DNA from: Undaria pinnatifida
Taxonomy: Eukaryota; Sar; Phaeophyceae; Laminariales; Alariaceae
DNA length: 64,000 nucleotides
Assembly (NCBI GenBank): GCA_012845835.1
Contig: JABAKD010000026.1
Span: 9,744,699 to 9,808,698 of the forward strand
Direction: 5' to 3'
Shown here: positions 1 through 12,550 of the stretch, piece by piece
How positions within the stretch are numbered: position 1 is the first letter of the stretch
How the letters are laid out: the number at the start of each line of letters is the position of its first letter
Made by a program: the position numbers and the translations under genes
The notes under the pieces: model-generated
The model's input: only the letters and a program-made list of their open reading frames with translations
What the model was told of the DNA's origin: nothing
The model's database searches: none

Positions 1-775
1 GACCTAGCACCACACGTATAACAAACCCCTCATCTAAACCCCTTCCTTTCCCCCCGCCCCCCCCCTGCCCCCTCCCCCGCCCCCTCCGCCCCCACCCCCC
101 ACCTTCCCCCCCCCCAACCCATCCCAACCCCACCCCCTCGAACACTCCAACCTCTCTCTACTCACTGATTGTACGACTTACCCCAGGATATACATGATAA
201 ACTGATGCATCATTTCCAAAACCGTCACATTTATCCCCTCGAAATAATGTATAGTTTCCACGCACATATTGAGCTGCCCCACACGCCCCACCCCCGCCCC
301 AACCCCCCCCCCCCCCCCCCAATAATAAACTGGTGCCAAAACCGTCAGATTTATCCCCTTGAAAGGATTATAACTTACATGCACAAATTCCCCCCCCTTA
401 CCCCCCACCCCTCCAAACCCGCTCTCTTTTGATCAAAACCAGCCCCCCACGTCCTTCAAAACTCCGCCCCTCCCCCTCACCGGTTATTCGACTTACAAGA
501 TTTACTCGATAAAAGGATACATTTGCCTCCACAGCTGTCAGATTTTGTCCCCCTCAGAAACGGGTTTTATAGTTTCAGCGCACAGACTGACTAAAACCAC
601 CCTGTTGACCCTGATAGCTACACTGTAGTTGTAAGGGGTGTCGCCGACCTATATCCTTAATGAGGACACACAGCTCGTAATGCGCGCGATCGGAGTATCA
701 CACACAGGTTGCAAAGATGAGTTTCGACGAAATCTTCGATCTCACAGCCGGAGTGTTTTATCATTTTTTAAAATA
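1..775 (-). repeat. G-tract composite repeat, minus-oriented copy
   Basis: Reads as the reverse complement of the composite family. C tracts (positions 50-130 and 305-320) alternate with modules containing AAACTATA-like and GTTTATC-like words. The conserved head ends near 770 (GAGTTTCGACGAAATCTTCGA at about 719-740). The left end is cut by the window edge. The short open frames here are only proline- or glycine-rich translations of the homopolymers. Confidence 0.85.
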
Positions 776-849
776 TATTAACGCTATCAAATTATACGGC
801 GATTTAATTAGATCAACTGTACAAACTACAGAAGAGGTTAACATTATAG

Positions 850-2725
850 TTTGAAACGATCAACCATCCCGCATTTGTGCGGTACCTTATGTTAGCGTTG
901 TGAGGATCGGTTGTTACTGCTTCGCTCGTCCTACGTCGTACATAGAACTACGTTTGCCTCAACATCACCACCCCGAGTTTGTGCTGGGTCCCACTTCAGC
1001 GCAGGTTTCGTTCTGTCATGGTACCGCACAATTAAGGGACCAAAGCCCGTAGCTTGCAAACACGGAGCTTGGCTCTGTGAAAGGAATAATCCGCATGAGC
1101 GCTGGTTGTGTCGGATGTACACAGGTGGGTGGACGATGGAGGCATGTACGGTGGGACTGCTATATTAATGTTAGACTCATTCGTTCACAGCATACGAAAT
1201 ACCCCCAAAAAGACATCAGCAGCACACGAATTTTCGTGCTGGACGTATTATGAGTATAACGAAAGAACAAACGGAGTCACTGCTCAAATTTGAATCCTTC
1301 CCGCGTTACAGGTAGTGCAACACCTATTCGTGCGGCATCTTAGTTAATGCCGTGATAACCGCTTATTACGACATTGTTCGTCCTACAGCACATAAAACTA
1401 CGTCTGTTTCTACTGCACGACCCCGAGAGATTGCTGGGTCCCACTTTAGCGTAGGTTTCGTTCTCTGTGAAGGCACCTCATAATTGAGGGAGCACGACCC
1501 GTAGTTTGTAAACACGAATCCGGCTTCTGTAGAAGGAGGCATCGGCACGGGCGTAGGCCGTGCTGGATGAACACGGGTGGGTGGCTGATGAGGGCATGTA
1601 CCATGGGGTGGCTCTATTACTTTTTTTTTTGTTCGTTACAGCAAACGAAACGCCCCCAAAACACATCAGCAGCACACGAGGTTCCGTGCTGTACGTAATG
1701 GACAAAAAGAACAACAAATGAAGTGGCCATTCAAACGCAAACCTACCCCGCGATAGTGCAGCACCCTTTTGGCGCGGCACAGTTAAATGCGGTGATGATC
1801 GCTTGTGACGGCCTTGCTCGTCCTAAAGCACATAGAACTACGTTTGTTTCTACTCCACCGCCCCAGGTGAGTTCTGGCTCCCACTTTACCGCAGAATTCG
1901 TTCTCTGTCAAGGCACGGCACAATTGAGGGACCACGACCCGTACTTTGTAAACACGGATCCTGCCCCTGTAGAAGGAGGCATCGACACAGGCGTTGGTTG
2001 TGCTGGAGGTGCACGGGTGGGAGGATAGTGGAGGCATGCACCGTGGAATTACCAAATTCATGTTACGTTTCACTTGTTATAGCAGAGGAAACGCCCCAAA
2101 AACATCAACAGCAGACGCGTTTTTGTGCTGGGCGTATTGGACCTAAAGAACAAACTAAGTGACCAATAATATTGAATTTGAGACTATCCCGCGTTAGCGC
2201 GCCACCGTTTCGTGCGATGCCCTAGTTAAGATCTTGGAAATCACTTGTTACGACCTTGCTCGTCCTACAGCACATAAAACTGCGTTTGTTTCAACTGGAA
2301 CACCCCGAGAGATTGGTGATTTTTACTTTAGCGCAGGTTCTTTTCTATGTCAAGGCACCGCACAACTGAGGGGCCACGACCTGTAGTTTTTAACACGAAG
2401 CTTGGCTCTCTAGAAGTAGCATCAGCACGAGCGTTGGTAATGCTGGATACAGATATGTGGGACGATGATGGAGGCATGTACCGTGCAATAACCCTCTTAA
2501 CATTTCGTTTCATTCGTTCACAGAAGACGAAACACCCCCTAAACTACGTCAACAGCAGACGAGTTTTCGAGCTGGATATATTTGATACGAACGAAGCTAA
2601 TCAATCTGAACTACTGTCCCCGTTAACGCCGGGCCCTTTTGTGCCGCATCGCAAGGTAGGGCGCTAAGAGTTGCTTAATACGGCCTTGCTCGTCGTACAT
2701 TGAACTATGTTTGTGGTACGAATCA
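850..2725. repeat. Tandem satellite, unit about 440 bp, about 4 copies
   Basis: The anchor word CGTC(C)TAC recurs at 927, 1379, 1819, 2261 and 2691, giving periods of 452, 440, 442 and 430. Each unit carries the same ordered words: a GTGCTGGGTCCCACTT-like block, AATTGAGGGACCACGACCCG, AAACACG, GGAGGCATGTACCGTG and a block ending in AGCAGACGAG. Units are diverged by substitutions and small indels, so the array is old. No unit has a conserved reading frame, and I see no rRNA or tRNA similarity. Confidence 0.85.
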
Positions 2726-4300
2726 TGTGACAGTTACTTGTTTTGCAAATACTGTATTAGAGGCCTTTCGTGAGAGAAGGGGGCGCTTCTGAAGGGGCCC
2801 TTTCATGGTTGGTTCGTGGTAGGTTTTAGCTCACAACCGAACCACCAGAAAACAGCCAACGTGCCTACTTCCATCTAACTTCTTTCGTCATCGTCCCTAT
2901 ACCTTGGGAATTGTCAATCAGTTTACCATTGTTCCCTTTCCTTACTTGGAGACCCGTGCACCTTTGCACTAGAAGCTTGCTTGGTTTCTCGGAGATGCAT
3001 GCAAGCGCACGTCCAAACTTCGTCCTGATCATCGATTGCTGAGGTTCGTGCTCCTTCTCTCACCGCATGACGTAGTGGTCATTTCACTCTGCCAGGTTAG
3101 TAGACATTACACCACATCTTGATGTCAGTGCTCAGTACTACTTTAGCTCCGATCCGTTGCATGGCGTCCAACTATTGTGATGCGCTAGCGTGCACTGAAC
3201 ATCCCGTGAGTGGTGTGTGTGGTTTCCTATCGTTCAGAAGAACGACACTGTTATTCACTCTACTACTACCCTGCGAGACAGGTAACATTAGTTTTTATTG
3301 ATTTTTCTCTGGAGTATTGTGGCTACATACAGAGTACCTATTAATAGTATGATACAGCACTTACACCGCATATGATGCTCCTGCACTGTGTCTCTTTATT
3401 GGCTCTCATGTCCCCACCCTTCAGTTTGGCTTTCTCTCTATGGCATTGGCGGATGGCACAGGCTGAGTTTGAAAGATTTGCAGTACACCCGTGACGTCCC
3501 CGCCCTTTCCTCTCACATACCGATACCTGAAAAAAATAATGAACGAGCAGCCTACCGAAGGGGTTATGAAATATCAGGGTTTGAGTGCGCGCCAAGAGAG
3601 AGCTCGCTTTAGGTATACACCCAGGCGTTGTTGCTGCTGTGGTCCGCGCCTCGCTGCGCGTAGCTGTGAGTGCTCTGCACCCGGTCCGCAGCAGAGACCA
3701 CAAGGTGCGACCCTGCGTTTTAGGCTGTGATATATATCAAACTAGTATTTCGGTGATATGTTGGTCGGCTCCCCAAGCGGGTGGTAATTCCCCCCGAAAG
3801 GAGGCAGTAACCATGGCCTCACGCTCTCTTTTACGTGATTTTGAACTGGTTGCATTCAAGACCTACTGCCGAGATCTGTAGGTAACAGCAGCAGTATAGC
3901 GATACAAAGACAGTAGCAGCTCCATAACCGGTTGGTTTGCTGCTATAACCCCCATCTCGTACGTCATAGAATTAGACTAAACCGCAGTTTCTGGGATATA
4001 AAAGCTCGTCATGCACGAAGGAACAACAGTTTCTGGGGTATTAAATACAGCATCAGTAGTAGTACGATATTAGAAAACGTGCACGCAAGAGTGCATAAAA
4101 ATTGCAAAATGCGCAAACTTCTGTGAACGGCAAGCAGTCTCGGGCATATGAAAATATACTATTACATAATAATAAGGAGCAAGCGATGGGGCAAAGCGAT
4201 AGCACTGCGACGTAGTCTCTCCGTATCTTGCTGTCAGCTGTGTCCACGTTGCCTGAGAGCAAACTAATTCGAAAATAATAATGCAAAGATGCTTGATTCA
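2726..4300. other. No recognisable feature
   Basis: Mixed-composition sequence between the satellite and the next composite repeat. Both strands have only short open frames without recognisable domains, and I see no tandem structure beyond a short twice-used word (AGTTTCTGGGATAT-like, about 3990 and 4030). Confidence 0.5.
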
Positions 4301-4304
4301 TTAT

Positions 4305-6530
4305 AAAAACTAAAATACACTTCAGCTGTGAGATCGAAGATTTTGTCGAAACTCATCTTTGCAAGCTGTGTGTGATACTCCGATCGCGCGTATTACGGAT
4401 TGTGTGTCCTCATTAAGGATCTAGGTCGGCGACTCCCCTTGGAACTACAGCGTAGCTATCAGGGTCAACGGGGTGATGTTAGTCAGTCCGTGCGCGGACA
4501 CTTTAAAACCCGTTTTTGAAGGGGGACAAAATCTGACAGCTGTAGAAAGAAAGGCATCAGTTTATTATAAAAATTAAAATACACTCCAGCTGTGAGATCG
4601 AAGATTTCGTCGAAACTCATCTTTGCAAGTTGTGTGTGATACTCCGATCGCGCGCATTACGAGTTGTGTGTCCTCATTAAGGATATAGGTCGGCGACTCC
4701 CCTTACAGCTACAGTGTAGCTATCAGGGTCAACAGGATGATTTTAGTCAGTCTGTGCGCGGAAACTATAAAACCCGTTTCTGAGGGGGACAAAATCTGAC
4801 AGCTGTGAAGGGAAAGCGGGGGCCTGGTTTTGATCAAAAGCGAGCGGGTTTGGAGGGGGGCGGGGGGTGGGGGGTTGGGAAAGCGGCAATTTGTGCATGT
4901 AAGCTATAAATCATTTCGAGAGGATAAATCTGACTGTTTTGGCACCAGTATATTATTGGGGGCGGGGGGGGGGGGGGTTGGGGCGGGGGGGGGGGGGGGC
5001 GGGGGGGGGGGGGGGGGGGGGGGCAGCTCAATTTGTGCCTGGAAACTATACATTATTTCGAGGGGATAAATGTGACATTTTTGGAAATAATTCATCAGTT
5101 TATCATGTATATCCTGGGGTAAGTCGTACAATCAGTGAGGTGGAGTGTTCGAGGGGGTGGGGTTGGGATGGGTTGGGGGGGGAGGGTGGGGGGTGGGGGC
5201 GGGGGGGGGGCGGGGGCGGGGGGGGGGAGGGGGGGGGTGGGGGGGGGGAAGGGCTTTAGGTGAGGGGTTTGTTATACGTGTGGTGCTAGGTCTAGGCGAA
5301 GGTGCGGGTGATGGGGAAGAAGGGGGCGTTCGAGGCGGGGGGGAAGGGGGGGGGGGGGGGGGGGAACACAGCGGCATGGATGGCTCTCGAAAGATAATGA
5401 GGTGATATCCTGTGCGTGAAGTGTTTATTAATGTGGCGGATTTCGATATTTGGTGGGGCGTTTGAGTAAGGGAGAGCAAGAGGGGGGGGGAGGGGGAGAT
5501 TTTTTAGGAGGTTTAGGTCACAAATAATATTGAAATACACTTCGGCTGTGAGATCAAAGATATGTATCAGCTTGTTATACGCGTGGTGCTAGGTCTAGGC
5601 GATCGTGCAGGTGGTCGGGAAAGAGGGGGCGTTGGAGGGGGGGGGGGGGGGGGGACACAGCGGCATGGATGGCTCTCGAAAGATAATGAGGTGATATCCT
5701 GTGCGTGAAGTGTTTATTAATGTGGCGGATTTTGATATTTGGTGGGGCGTTTGAGTAAGGGAGAGCAAGAGGGGGGGGGGGGATTTTTAGGAGGTTTAGG
5801 TCACAAATAATATTCAAATACACTTCGGCTGTGAGATCAAAGATATGTAGCAGCTTGTTATACGCGTGGTGCTAGGTCTAGGCGATCGTGTAGGTGGTCG
5901 GAAAAGAGGGGGCGTTGGATGGGGGGGGGGGGGGGGGGGGGGGGGGGGATATAATTGAAAACTACGTCATGGATGGTCAGAAAGATAATGACGTGATATC
6001 AACTGCGTATAGGTGTTTATTACTCAGGCCGATTTTGATTGTGAGTGGGGCGTTTGGACAGACTAGGCGGGAGGTGGGGGGGGGATCGGGGGACGGAGGG
6101 GCGGGGGGGGGAAAGGGTTGGGGTTTGTTATGAAGAAGAGGTCAGTGGAGGGGGAGGGGAGAGGGGGGGGGGGGGGGGCGGCGGGCGGGACATTTCAATA
6201 TGTGCGCGGAAACTATAAATTCTTAAAGGGGACAAACCTGACGATTGAAGCAATAAGACATCCCTTTATATCATCTGGCTTTTAATGTTTACTATTCTTG
6301 AAGGTTTGATGTTAGATGCAGCATGCAATCCAGTGTTTAAGTGTAGTAAATAACGTGTTAAATCTTCATAATTTGTTGTTGTATGATACATGGACCGAAA
6401 GCTAGCATATTTTATAGAATATTTGTAGGTACCATTATTTTCTGACATCGCTAATTATAAGAAAGAGATACGTATTGTCAAATGCAACAGGCGAGGTGAT
6501 GTGGTCATGCACTGTTTGTCACCATCATCA
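4305..6530 (+). repeat. G-tract composite repeat, plus-oriented copy with doubled head
   Basis: Two heads lie in tandem (4305-4550, truncated, and 4556 onward). Each begins with a TATAAAAA-type word followed by CAGCTGTGAGATCGAAGATT. Then come successive modules ending in long G runs, with uninterrupted G runs of more than ten bases near 4965, 5000, 5200, 5350, 5640 and 5920. The 3' part (about 6245-6530) is the G-poor tail module with GTTTGATGTTAGATG and GGTGATGTGGTCATGCA words, as at 23,040-23,430. Confidence 0.85.
5271..6130 (+). repeat. Tandem sub-units, about 290 bp, inside the composite repeat
   Basis: GTGGTGCTAGGTCTAGGCGA recurs near 5278, 5582 and 5866, and the whole intervening module (G run, GGATGGCTC, AAAGATAATGA, GTGTTTATTA, GGCGGATTT) is repeated with it. 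The first two units are nearly identical apart from G-run length; the third is more diverged. This suggests local amplification after insertion. Confidence 0.8.
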
Positions 6531-6537
6531 TACAGTC

Positions 6538-6665
6538 ACCAGTTTTATGAAGTGAATCCTGTGATCCTGTAAGTCGAATAACCTGTGAGGGGAGGGCGGA
6601 GTTTTTAAGGACGTGAGCGCCTGGGTTTGATCAAGAGGGAGCAGGGTGGGGGTGGCGCGGGACGC
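6538..6665 (+). repeat. Composite-repeat fragment
   Basis: A truncated module with the words GTGAATCCTGT, AAGTCGAATAACC, GGGGAGGGCGGAGTTTTTAA and GGGTTTGATCAA, in the same order as in full copies. It has no head and no long G run. Confidence 0.7.
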
Positions 6666-7074
6666 TTTGTATAGTTGCAGCGATTTACCTCCGATGTCTG
6701 TGTGCCTGTGTGTGTCTGAGCATCGGCGCTCGCCCCTCAAACAACAACCAACCCAACCAACCCTAGCCGACTTCAACCAACCCGGCCGCTACAGACGCCC
6801 CTATTCATGACATCCATCTACATCTGACCACGTCTAAAACCCCTTTAAATATGTAGAGCTTGCTCGTGATATGCTCGATTCGCACGGCCTGGTTGGTCGG
6901 GGGGGAGGGGTGTTCTTCACGAACAAGACTGGTATTTCCACTCATCCACCGAACAAACACACATCTCCTACCACACCATCATCAGAGTCGTTGACCACTA
7001 CCACCACTGTCCATCACCAACACCCAACCACCACCGTCGCTACCACCTCGGACTCCGTACACACTCCTGCCGAA

Positions 7075-7132
7075 GTGGTGGTGGTCGTGGTGGTGGTGGT
7101 GGTGGTGGTGGTGGTGGTGGTGGTGGTGGTGG
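7075..7132 (+). repeat. (GTG)n microsatellite
   Basis: Near-perfect GTG trinucleotide run with one GTC interruption. It makes valine-only and histidine-only frames on the two strands, which explains the open frames across it; I do not regard these as genes. Upstream (6950-7070) is a related CCA/ACC-rich stretch. Confidence 0.9.
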
Positions 7133-7770
7133 AGGGGCTCGTACGTTTGCACATTTATATTCATCATAGAAACAATGTTTTTTTTTAGATCAGTGCAAAA
7201 AGGCACCGCACGCAACAGTAGCGAGGAGGATTTTGTTATCACGGGGGGGAGGGGGGGGCACCCGACTGGCTATTGCGTGTCAACCAGAGCGCGTACCAAA
7301 TAGCGGGCTGAGTCACTTGAGGCGACGAGAACGAAATCATGTGCGAACGAGCGGGAGGAGTGAGCAAAGGCGATGAACGGCAGATCAGCACAAAAACAAG
7401 CTGCGAGGTCGTAACCCTAGCATCATCATCGTCGTACGATATGTAACAGGGCACTGTACGAGAAGAAATCGCACCTGGTACGAGGTTGTACCAGCAATAT
7501 AAAGGGTTTTCCCTCGCATGAGGAAAAAAAGCACTGTATGTGCACGCAACGGGCTCGTAGCAGGAGGTAATACGCACTATGTAGGGTACGTATCATCTCG
7601 TTGCTGCATACGTATCAACTACTCTGTTGCACGTGGTGTTATTTTTCGAGACCATTCCATTGCGTTGCTAACATTTCTGATTTCGAGACCATGATAAATT
7701 CAACCATGTTCCGAAACACGTTGAAAAGAGAGTCGCTTCGAAAAAGATAACATGTGTTAAATTGTTTACT
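7133..7770. other. No recognisable feature
   Basis: Unique-looking sequence with a short G run at 7244-7258. A minus-strand open frame of about 110 codons (7239-7577) has no recognisable domain or coding signature, so I leave it uncalled. Confidence 0.4.
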
Positions 7771-7774
7771 ACCA

Positions 7775-8480
7775 GGTACATCAAAAGAAGCGCCGTCCCT
7801 ATCACCCAATAACCCCCCTCGCCCCCTCCTTTTTACCCCGCTCCCTCTCGTTAAAACGCCCAACCTAATATCGAAATCCGCCAGAGTCATGAACACTTTC
7901 ACGCGGTTGAAGTCACGACATTTTCTATCTAGCCATCCTCGTCGTAGCTCCAATTCACCCCCCCACCCACCCCTCCGAACACTACGCCCTCTCTTCACTG
8001 GTTGTACGACTTACAGGATATACATGATAAACTGGTGTATTCCTTCCACAACCGTCAGATTTGTCCCCTTAAAGGATTTATTTATGGATTCTGCCCACAC
8101 AATGAGTTCCTCCGCCCGTTCTACCCCCCCTGCTCCCTCTTGTTCAAACCCAGGCCCCCACGCTTTTAAAAACTCCACCCTCCCCTCACCGGTTCTACCA
8201 TTGCAGGATACACTTGATAAACTGATGCACTTCCTTCCACAGCTGCCAGATTTTGTCCCCCGCAAAAACGGGTTTTATAGTTTCCGAGCACAGACTGACT
8301 AACATCACCCTGTTTACCCTGGTAAACTACACCGTAGCTGCATAGGGAGTCGCCGACCTATATCCGTAATGAGGACACACACCCCGCAATTCGCGCGATT
8401 GGAGTATTACACACAGCTTGCTAGGATGAGTTTCGACAAACTCTTCGATCTCACACCTGCTGTGTTTTATTATTTTTGTA
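7775..8480 (-). repeat. G-tract composite repeat, minus-oriented copy
   Basis: C-rich modules (7805-8170) are followed by the conserved head on the right (GGAGTCGCCGACCTATATCC at about 8346, then GAGTTTCGACAAACTCTTCGA at 8428). The head ends in a T-rich, TATA-like complement. Homopolymer tracts are short here. Confidence 0.8.
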
Positions 8481-9240
8481 ATATGTAAAGGTATTGGACC
8501 GGAACACTGAATGTCCCTTGCAGGTCTGCCAATTCAGCAGGTCCTCGGAGAGTACTCTCTTTCTTAGCCTTGGGAGAGACGTAGCTTCTTCATATTCCAC
8601 CAGAGCCCCGAATGATGTCTGAGAGCCGCGGCGCACGCCTCGGTTTCATTTTTTATTTGCCCTTAATAGAAACGCGAATATATCATACGAAAACGGCCAA
8701 TCACCTATCAAATCAGACAAGTTCAGGCCTTCCAAGGCCGTACCTTAGCACTAGCCCACCCTGATGAGCCGCATGTGCAGAAGTATGAGAGATTCGGGGA
8801 AACTCCGGTTCTACGAACTAGACCACGAGTCGAAGATGCCGCTCCTCAAAACCCATTCCCACATCTCTAACGGCCTGGCAATGGAGCCAGAAATATACGG
8901 AGAAAAGCAGTTGACAGAACGTGGACCTTGCCATCAAGCAAATCACTAATAATCAAAAACCTGCCGCATACCACCGATGTGGCTGGGGGGGGGGGGGTGA
9001 AAGGGCCCTACAGTAAACCAACCACAAAAACGGTGCCATGGCGAGGCGAGTCGTCGTCGATATGTCGATATGGAGGGGAAAACAGGCGCAAATACAAGGA
9101 AGAAGTAATACCACAAACCTCCCGCGGGCCATCGGCATGGCGGGGGGTTAGACGAGGAAACGACAAATAGCTGCAATGGAAGGTGGCATGACCTACAGCT
9201 CCGCGAGAGAGGAAAGTTTTAGCCAAAAACAAGTTGAAGA
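8481..9240. other. Unassigned, possibly flanking retroelement sequence
   Basis: Short open frames on both strands, none with a recognisable domain. A G run lies at 8984-8996. The stretch adjoins the 3' side of the minus-strand gypsy element, so part may be its untranslated end or a degraded LTR, but no second LTR copy is visible. Confidence 0.35.
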
Positions 9241-9249
9241 ATCACAACA

Positions 9250-11790
9250 CACAGAAGAATATTAGACAACACAAAGGTCATATATAGCTTTGTACGGCGT
9301 TATGCGCGAAAAGGGTGCCCTCTGGGCTGAGGAGGGCGCCGGCAGGGCGAAATCGGACAAACACGAAAAACCAGCAATCCCGCGCCTCAGCCAGCGGCAT
9401 GAACACCCGGACCATGGTCCGGCACAGGCCGGGGGAGGTGCTGGCAGGACTGAGAAAAAAACAAGGTTAGAACCGCCCCACACCAAACAAAAATACGCTC
9501 AAAACACCACAAACAACCCAAACGCAAACACTCCAAACCTAGTAACCCAGAAAAATAAATGGAGAAATATCGAGAGGCGGCGATGTCTTGAAAGTTACTG
9601 GCCACGGTCGCGCCCAGAGATTCATCTACATTACATGGAATTCCCCGAGTAAACGCGCTGGCGATGTGAACTTGCCGGCACCAAGAGCCTCGTACGGTTC
9701 CTGCCGAAATCGTGAACCGCGCCGTGGGAAGTGGAAGTTTAATCGGCCCCGGGTCGTCCAGAAAGCGGACCAGGCATACTTTGTCCTTGGTTGTGCTCGT
9801 GCTGACTTTTCCAAGCCACCATAACCCATGGTCTTCTTTGTACTAAACGTGGGCTCCCTTATGAAGCACCGTGTCGTGGTAGCGGTGGAGCCAATCGGTG
9901 CGGGTAGCACAAACGTTACTCGGTGCTAGGAAACGCTCCCCGTTGTTGCGGAGAGCTCGCGCTGTGCCGCCCCTCTACGCATTCGGCGGAATAAGTGGTT
10001 GATTTGGCGGTGCTGGACCGGCGTGCCGGCCCAATAACCCAAAACATGGGGACGGGAGAGATGGACGTCTATTTCTCGCTCCCAGGCACGTTTAGAGAGT
10101 CCCGCCCATTACGTCTTATAGCACCGCGATGACGCCACCTCGCCCCCGGACCGACTGATGGCCGGTGGGCTGCTCCACTTCCAGCCGTTGGAGGGGGGTC
10201 GAAACATGGTCTTGAGTGACGTAGTACGGTGGGGGCGTCTTGGAAAAGTTGTTGAGAACATACTGTAATAACCCCGCCGGTAGGTGTTTGGGCCCGTCCC
10301 CGCTGTCGTGGGGGTTGGCGCAGAGCTTGCAGTGTTCAATTGCCACACGCCGACGAGCGTCCGAACCCGGTAGGTCGGAGGGGGATCCAAATAGAGGAGG
10401 TTACTCCCGATAGTTACTCCCCATTGGCGAGCTGTCCGGGGTCTCGGCGGTGGAACAGGGGCCGACAGCCAGGATCTTGTATGGGCCCGTCCAGTTAAGC
10501 TCGAGTTCGGCCTTGAGCACCTCAGCGTCCGTGTTCGCCTTCACACCCTGGCGGGTGGTGGAGGCAGAGTTGTACACCCATGCCGAACCACCCACAGCAA
10601 GGTTAGGTGCCGGACGCAGCCCGTGAAGCCCAACCACCCACATCAAGAGTAGGTGCCGGACGCAGCCTGTTCCTGAGGGCGGAGTTTCTGCTGCTAATAC
10701 GGAAAATGGTGAGGGCGGGGTGTGCACGAACAGTGTAATTTGCTCGCTTTTTTCGATAGGTCGCCATATCCCAATAGGCCACGTGGTCGCGGTACAAACT
10801 TTGGTGCCCCGCAACGCCGGTCCGGTCGAAAACTGTCACAGGGAGACGTGGGAGTCTGCCCATGTCGACCGCAATGGGCGCCAGGCTCGTCTCCGCCCGG
10901 ACGGAAGTGGTGTCAGCGAATTCGACGTGAGGAAGATGCAAGTCGCAGTCGTCTTGTCGCTTGTTGACGACCAAACCCAGCATTTGGGACACAGTGTCGT
11001 TCACCCGCTCAACGCCCCCGTTACAGTTCGGATGATAGGAACTTGAAGCAAGCGTTCGCGCGCCCAACAACTGATATACAGCTTGTGAAAGCTAGGAGCA
11101 GAACTGCAGAATGTTGTCCGAGAGTATGGTGCACGGGCACCCAACAACGTGTCACCAGGATATCAGCTGTACCCTCCGCGGTGAACTCAGCGACGGTGAC
11201 GGGGGACATGTCGGCCCGACGATTGAAGCGATCGGTGAACAGCGGGATGTAGATGCGGGCTCGTGGAATGATCGGAGGGGGGGCGAAGTAGTCAACAATG
11301 ACGGCGATATCTGGACCTTCCGGTAGAGGCATTGAGATGATTGGCCAACGGAGAGTTAGCCGTAGGGTTTCCCGCGATTCGCACTTCAAGCAGTGGCGAA
11401 GTCACCACCGGGTGCACACACGCATGCTAATCCACCAATAAAACAGCTCTAGCATTGGCAACGTGCGCATTGGGCCAAGGTGGCAAGAGGCCGTTGAATG
11501 ACAATATTACATGGTCCAAGGGCGCATAAGCAGGGGGACGCACATGCGAGCGGGCTCGACGTTTAGCGAGCAAGCATCTCGCCCCACAGAGTTGGGTTTG
11601 TCAGACCTTGTCAGCGGAGGTGTCGGGTTACGGACGAGTAGCACGATGTCGTCGTTGGTTGTATGTAGTCGACCCATACCCGCCAGCTCCTGGATGTCTG
11701 AATGGAAGGCACGCTTGTACGAGGAGTAGCATGCGAAAAGGACATGTGGCAGGACCGACGGCCGGCCGATAGAGATGTAACGCATCGTGG
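9250..11790 (-). pseudogene. Ty3/gypsy pol pseudogene 1: integrase plus chromodomain-like C-terminus
   Basis: Fragments of a retrotransposon polyprotein read right to left in shifting minus frames. In order: a pre-integrase segment (11,785-11,507); an HHCC zinc-binding block (about 11,510-11,386; residues CHSTASCHLG and CLKC visible); the integrase core beginning IVDYF (about 11,300), with TDRFNRRADM and the SSYHPNCNGGVERVN block carrying the conserved glutamate (about 11,040); a GPY/F-type segment LNWTGPYKILAVGP (about 10,500); and a chromodomain-like segment near 10,215-10,050 (GRGGVIAVL, then WAGLSKRAWERE in another frame). A final small domain (DWLHRYHDTV, GLWWLGK, VRFLDDPGP) lies at about 9,900-9,640. 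At least five frame changes and several stops show it is dead; the region that should hold the second integrase aspartate is scrambled. No RT or LTR is found with it. The family call is firm, the exact ends are not. Confidence 0.85.
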
Positions 11791-12540
11791 CGTGGCAGGT
11801 CGGCTCAGCGTGCTGATCTCGCTTCTAATCGGTATGCCAATAACGCGCAACGGAATCAGCAAACCGCAAATCAGCAGCGCCGCCGAGGGCGTCCAACCTT
11901 CTAGGTGCAGTTTGTGTGTGTCACCTGAAGAAGACGTGAGCCGTAAGAGAGGAGTTTCCATAGGCTCTGCGTACTCGCGGTCGGACGGGATCAGTACCGC
12001 GGGGACCGGGGGAGCAGTAGGAGCATGGGTTGCGGCGATCGACAGGGTCGACCGCGGCCGTAGGACTGGCGGCGGGGTGTTGGCATTCCGGGCAAATGGC
12101 CGAGGGGCCCCGCCGAGCCGGAATTCATAATCTACAGCGGGGGTGCATGGCAATTTGCTGTCGCTGATAGTCGTCGCGTCGTCAACGGTGGAGGGGCTGG
12201 AGCGTCAAGCAAGGCAGAGACGGACACAGTCGAACCGGTGGTGGCGGCGGAGCCTGTGTCCTCTGTAGAATTCCTTGATAGAGAAATCGGTTGTGCGACA
12301 CGCGTCGCTGAAGCCAGGGCTTCTGCGGAGCCCGTGCCGCCCTCGATGGGTATGGCAAAAACCAAGAGAAAACGGCGTCAGCGGCAAGTAAAATCGACCC
12401 GCGACCGGTTCAGCTTTCGGCAGTGGCGACGGATGAAAAACCACGAGCGACGAACCTCTCCGGGGGAGCAGAAAGGCCGTCAATTCAGATATGTGGCTCG
12501 TGTGTGCGAAAATCTTCCAATGCGGTAGTGGTAAGAGGGA
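11791..12540 (-). other. Unassigned GC-rich stretch upstream of gypsy pseudogene 1
   Basis: A minus-strand open frame (12,153-11,611) overlaps the pre-integrase segment and continues upstream as a serine-, proline- and threonine-rich translation. It could be a degraded part of the same polyprotein, but I see no RT, RNase H or protease motif. Confidence 0.35.
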
Positions 12541-12550
12541 GCCTACCCAC

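Noticed and set aside
4830..5480. Long glycine- or proline-rich open frames over G/C tracts (also at 169-432, 24,995-25,246, 28,287-28,520 and similar places)
   Set aside because: They are translations of homopolymer runs open in several frames at once, with no conserved ends.
6871..7242. Polyvaline and polyhistidine proteins
   Set aside because: Direct products of the GTG microsatellite on the two strands.
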